The notes below the pieces were generated by a model that saw nothing but the letters and a program-made list of their open reading frames with translations, made no database searches and was not told the DNA's origin. Shown here in pieces: positions 8,701 to 9,096 of a stretch of DNA of 9,096 nucleotides. A program made the position numbers and the translations under genes. The DNA comes from Roseburia sp. (GTDB lineage: Bacteria > Bacillota > Clostridia > Lachnospirales > Lachnospiraceae), in assembly GCA_003483745.1 (NCBI GenBank), contig DMYD01000029.1:1448-10543 (forward strand), given 5' to 3'. The stretch's first letter is position 1. Every line of letters starts with the position of its first letter.

Positions 8701-9096
8701 AAGCTGTAGAGTGGGAGGATGCTTCTTTAAATAAATTGATAAAAGCGGATGAAGCGGGAACATATCAGATTTACGGTACCACGCAGATCAATGGTGTAAA
8801 TTACAATGTTGTATGTGAAGTAATGGTAAAAGATAAGACACCGGCTGTTGCTCCGGTCGATAAAACAGCATTGAATGAGCAGATAGAAAAAGCTGAAAAA
8901 GTAAATGCAAAAGACTACACAGAAGAAAGCTATAAGAATTTAGCAGGGGTACTTGCTGCGGCGAAAGAGGTAGCAGCGGATGAGAATGCAACACAGGATG
9001 AGATTGATGCAGCAACCGAAAACCTGAATGTGGCAATCAGTGCACTGGTGGAAAAACCGAAGGATACGGAGACACCGGGAAATACAGAAACACCGG
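2664..9096 (+). CDS. Giant secreted multi-modular GH53 endo-beta-1,4-galactanase (3' truncated by window)
   Basis: One open frame of 2144 codons runs from ATG 2664 to the right edge with no stop or frameshift. The product should cut internal beta-1,4-galactosyl bonds of pectic galactan or arabinogalactan I outside the cell. The start follows a purine-rich ribosome site (AGGAG then a G-run, 2645-2656); the only nearby upstream ATG (2621) stops after two codons. Residues 1-30 form a Sec signal peptide. Then come two CBM-like domains (38-361), the GH53 domain (364-775) with acid/base Glu545 and nucleophile Glu648, eight group-2-like Ig domains, an unassigned beta-sandwich-like domain, two FIVAR domains, an F5/8 type C domain and a group-4-like Ig domain. 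The frame leaves the window in a Thr/Pro/Glu-rich linker (DTETPGNTETP), which often precedes a cell-wall anchor; the anchor itself is not seen. Single-domain GH53 enzymes are usually near 350-420 residues, so this one is exceptionally large. It is divergent from, and apparently co-regulated with, the GH42 gene. Confidence 0.9.
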   Translation, partial: MKRRFISGLLAGMMTVSLLAGLPEPVKVSAETVSGLENVNFDFEEGITGWETTGTVTEETSGAQGGGKYVHLEAGASITTTIKNISQGSYTLSAWVRGTAGKNAKLTVSATGGPDSVALLDTYKKADAWTEMGHRNVLVYNGQMTVTIEAGDKALDLDTMELVMDAADENTLSNWDFEEGESGWTISGSVETASGNNADTGDKALRLGADSEISQKISVEPNTRYSVTMRAKVDKQDTFQTEKVKSNYRKDSSGNFGTIGENETRMELGDRVNLGVRSTDGTVLRQAPSGTEGYGLVTITFETGDDQTEVEVYANTKYDQAYKDSVTIYTSAGEKLADDWQGNGSDYAYVDNFDVFRIQDENYLRGADVSFLPAVEDLDGKYFANGVQQDCLRILSNHGVNSITNMLFVHAGKSAHYTDSLATVYLNEAWGGLWFDEQGNPLELKMIAPEDEATAWFDKEHSLELGKRATALGMSYLPSFHYSDTWMSNAKAYTPEEWLDTDYENTYKNTDLSHMQAIVYNYVYDFMKSLKDNNVNVCGVKHGNEQNGGIVWPVGKGATSQGHAKLIAASYAAAEDAMPGVAAYVHTNNGYDSGQMKTFFKGLLNSGAEFDSMSFSLYGGRSSGNIISMANAISADQTLRYMDYVNVETAFSFTKYQPTMDTATTSMGQPAYYATSANGQYNWLLDYMQAALDTPNAYGQTRGFYYWEVDELPTPGIGSSAGASGDISCRIMFNNGDVNIHEMGSTKDGKVGDMMDSMYAYLMRGCPKNKSEDMLTPLKDAGTYSVNVTDPAGITISKDSITLAAGEQERLQPTVTPVDKVLSDSNITYTSSAPSVAKVTQDGFVYGVSAGDAKITASVKGGHKATVDVKVTEAGKADGLTLKVDGKEVNDNSTKSAVVLDKIQLTSVLSGSNVTNQTVIYTSSNTDVASFLGETWQQEQKGSMRQETEKTDTAVQLNVKAVGSTVITAQTTDGAKKVSFTLNVSKVDVTSVTLDKTEAEIGFGRTLQLKATVKPDNTTKYKLHWKSEDTSVATVDENGLVSTVGVGDAVIRAISDDNEEIYGSCTVHVLPVQVEGIALSKTSLTLQTGSSKKIDTIITPSNADNKEVTWESSDDSIAKVDENGNVTGVAEGGPVTITATTKNGGYQASCKVTVQKDAIPVSGVTLDQENYYFTSDYFSDKNASENAPVVRLEATVLPDTATNTDVTWESDTPGVATVDAYGQVTAVAAGVTTITAKTADGGYVAAAKVYVPAVSESFDNREAGDSWNMGKSVIPGTLTAAVAEDSDGNEFLQISGGGSGDRALMKKFQKAVKSDKVIVDFDWNVGKVSSGPAYLTVTDSSNHCYFGLQANSKGVLSYGSRGTMETGGELSDTQAFGTAFNKTNTWYHVYAVIDMADEKTTLTLTSKADESVTATKEIAFVSGISYAKDVAAVHFYGRRNGGSLSWNPAVDNFNIYPAAVAPVEVKTDKDSVKLIPVTGTRGVSANVEASVAPASTSQDLLWESTDTGLVTVTQDGTIEAVQTYEKLEDIVTGKCTVKVSSVKDPSIYKEIAVTISNNPNASEFFSIKDENGDAVYEMGTGGQTVSLDTGDKKQFFPVLTGGDGESDYAGVTWTSDNTKVAVIDSESGKLTAKGAGTAEITLTVTMYAGNPLTGIFTVKVEGEVLADTTVLERAISDAKAAKDQTDDYYTAESLAAYYEALEQAESVLKKSEEEKWDSAKQNTLDKTAENLNNAVKGLEKNTFITGIHISGGDNALNVNKQTTLTAEITPATAEEKVVWTSDDFSVAVVDKNSGVVTAVGEGTATITALSESRGISAQKKITVTKDLTSAYDTNGIKVTETNSVRPAKNALINARTMNLNPGNNAWTTGSSTKAGAIAIDFGSDVNIENVKTGFWSKLKYTLDISEDGENWTTVIDHSEEAVGVDATAKEPYVDSFPENTEARHMRINVLANGGTGWIGITVLQVNGIYVSDAAAVKSISCEPVAVENVSELSKDTLPQTVSVTLADDTVTQEAVEWEDASLNKLIKADEAGTYQIYGTTQINGVNYNVVCEVMVKDKTPAVAPVDKTALNEQIEKAEKVNAKDYTEESYKNLAGVLAAAKEVAADENATQDEIDAATENLNVAISALVEKPKDTETPGNTETP
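2775..3746 (+). other. Two N-terminal jelly-roll CBM-like domains of the galactanase
   Basis: Residues 38-170 and 171-361 each begin with the same signature: N-x-DFEEG followed by GW (VNFDFEEGITGW at 39-50, SNWDFEEGESGW from 173). This is typical of jelly-roll carbohydrate-binding modules of the CBM4/9/22/61 type. The second ends in a YVDNFDVF strand just before the catalytic domain. CBM61 modules that bind beta-1,4-galactan are known on GH53 enzymes, so galactan binding is plausible, but I cannot fix the family by eye. The second copy is about 60 residues longer, with a polar Lys/Asn/Gly-rich insertion near residues 240-275. Confidence 0.65.
3753..4988 (+). other. GH53 catalytic domain of the galactanase
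   Basis: Residues about 364-775. Family motifs in order are LRGADVSFL (364-372), HYSDTW (481-486), HGNEQNGGIVWP with acid/base Glu545, NVETAFSF with nucleophile Glu648, and GFYYWE (703-708). These match the GH53 landmarks RGaDvS, HYSDxW, GNExxxGxLWP, vETaY and fYWE. The stretch after GVN at 399-401 reads SITNMLF where typical GH53 proteins have YVRLRVW, so the usual Arg, Arg and Trp are absent. A long segment (about residues 409-465) follows this strand. The assignment to GH53 is strong; the exact linkage preference is inferred. Confidence 0.88.
5043..6422 (+). repeat. Tandem bacterial Ig-like (group 2-type) domains 1-5 of the galactanase
   Basis: Five consecutive Ig-like domains, at about residues 794-873, 879-986, 987-1071, 1072-1157 and 1159-1253. 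Most begin with a V-x-x-V/I-x-L strand, contain the W/Y-x-S...V-A-x-V core (YTSSAPSVAKV, YTSSNTDVASF, WKSEDTSVATVD, WESSDDSIAKVD, WESDTPGVATVD) and end in a GxAxITA-like strand. Domain 2 is divergent and carries a Gln/Glu/Lys insertion. Such domains usually act as rigid spacers on cell-surface proteins. Confidence 0.82.
6423..7031 (+). other. Unassigned beta-sandwich-like domain in the galactanase
   Basis: Residues about 1254-1456. It begins SESFDNREAGDSW and ends with an aromatic/basic stretch (HFYGRRNGG) and VDNFNIYP. This pattern of an opening F-D-x(n)-W and a closing V-D-N-F strand is common in concanavalin-like or jelly-roll sandwich domains of carbohydrate enzymes. I do not recognise the family. 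It splits the Ig array into blocks of five and two, and may be a further sugar-binding module. Confidence 0.5.
7050..7652 (+). repeat. Bacterial Ig-like domains 6-7 of the galactanase
   Basis: Residues about 1463-1557 and 1562-1663. The core motifs are WESTDTGLVTV and WTSDNTKVAVID, followed by G-x-I/L-x-A strands. Both are longer than the canonical domain of about 80 residues because of acidic loops (for example around residues 1535-1545, KLEDIVTG). Confidence 0.72.
7653..7886 (+). other. FIVAR domain 1 of the galactanase
   Basis: Residues about 1664-1741 are helical and rich in Ala, Lys and Glu, with the FIVAR pattern: L-x-x-A-I-x-x-A-K, then Y-T-A-E-S-L-x-x-Y-x-x-A-L, then LNNAVKGL at the end. 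FIVAR three-helix domains occur in Gram-positive surface proteins, often between Ig-like and lectin-like modules. Confidence 0.78.
7887..8141 (+). repeat. Bacterial Ig-like domain 8 of the galactanase
   Basis: Residues about 1742-1826. It opens ITGIHISGG, has the core WTSDDFSVAVVD, then GVVTAVGEGTATITA and a closing KKITVTKD strand. This is one of the most canonical copies, and it sits between the FIVAR and discoidin-like modules. Confidence 0.82.
8142..8579 (+). other. F5/8 type C (discoidin/CBM32-like) domain of the galactanase
   Basis: Residues about 1827-1972. Visible landmarks are the Asn-rich W-containing loop (NPGNNAWTTG), the AIAIDFG strand, YTLDISEDGENWTTV, the ARHMRINVLANGG strand and the closing GITVLQVNGIYV. 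These match the discoidin/F5-8C fold, whose CBM32 members often bind galactose-type sugars. Ligand specificity cannot be read from the sequence. Confidence 0.72.
8580..8837 (+). other. Group 4-like bacterial Ig domain of the galactanase
   Basis: Residues about 1973-2058. It shows the group-4 arrangement of LPQTVSVTLADDT, then VEWED, then EAGTYQIYGTTQINGVNYNVVCEVMV. This is distinct from the eight W-x-S type repeats upstream. Such domains commonly follow discoidin or CBM modules in extracellular glycosidases. Confidence 0.65.
8838..9056 (+). other. FIVAR domain 2 and start of a Thr/Pro linker in the galactanase
   Basis: Residues about 2059-2131. KTALNEQIEKAEKV, DYTEESYKNL and the closing LNVAISALVEK match the FIVAR helices of the first copy. 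The frame then enters KPKDTETPGNTETP and leaves the window, a composition typical of a wall-spanning linker. Confidence 0.78.

Overview
The window looks like part of a plant-galactan utilisation locus from a gut Firmicute of the Lachnospiraceae, most like Roseburia or a near relative. That placement is an inference. It rests on moderate-to-low GC, very AT-rich intergenic DNA, a Gram-positive style signal peptide, and extracellular proteins built from Ig-like, FIVAR and carbohydrate-binding modules. No rRNA or marker gene is present to confirm it.

Layout: positions 1-33 may hold the last codons of a rightward gene that begins outside the window. An intrinsic terminator (55-97) ends the leftward gene at 121-2187, which encodes a cytoplasmic GH42 beta-galactosidase of 688 residues. 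A 476-bp AT-rich divergent intergenic region (2188-2663) holds two outward-facing sigma-A type promoters. Each carries an 18-bp LacI/GalR-type operator just downstream of its -10 box, and the two operators agree at 13 of 18 bases. A cre-like site and an extra half-site lie between them. From 2664 to the right edge runs one uninterrupted rightward reading frame of 2144 codons with no stop: a secreted, giant, multi-modular GH53 endo-beta-1,4-galactanase whose C-terminus lies beyond the window.

Module order of the giant protein (residues, approximate): signal peptide 1-30; two jelly-roll CBM-like domains 38-170 and 171-361; GH53 catalytic domain 364-775; five group-2-like Ig domains 794-1253; an unassigned beta-sandwich-like domain 1254-1456; two more Ig domains 1463-1663; FIVAR 1664-1741; an eighth Ig domain 1742-1826; F5/8 type C (discoidin/CBM32-like) domain 1827-1972; a group-4-like Ig domain 1973-2058; a second FIVAR 2059-2131; and the start of a Thr/Pro/Glu linker at the edge.

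Proposed logic: the extracellular galactanase cuts pectic beta-1,4-galactan, an importer not seen here takes up galacto-oligosaccharides, and the intracellular GH42 enzyme releases galactose. One LacI-family repressor probably controls both genes. The most unusual points are the size and modularity of the galactanase, and a GH53 active site that keeps both catalytic glutamates but appears to lack the family's Arg-x-Arg-x-Trp motif.
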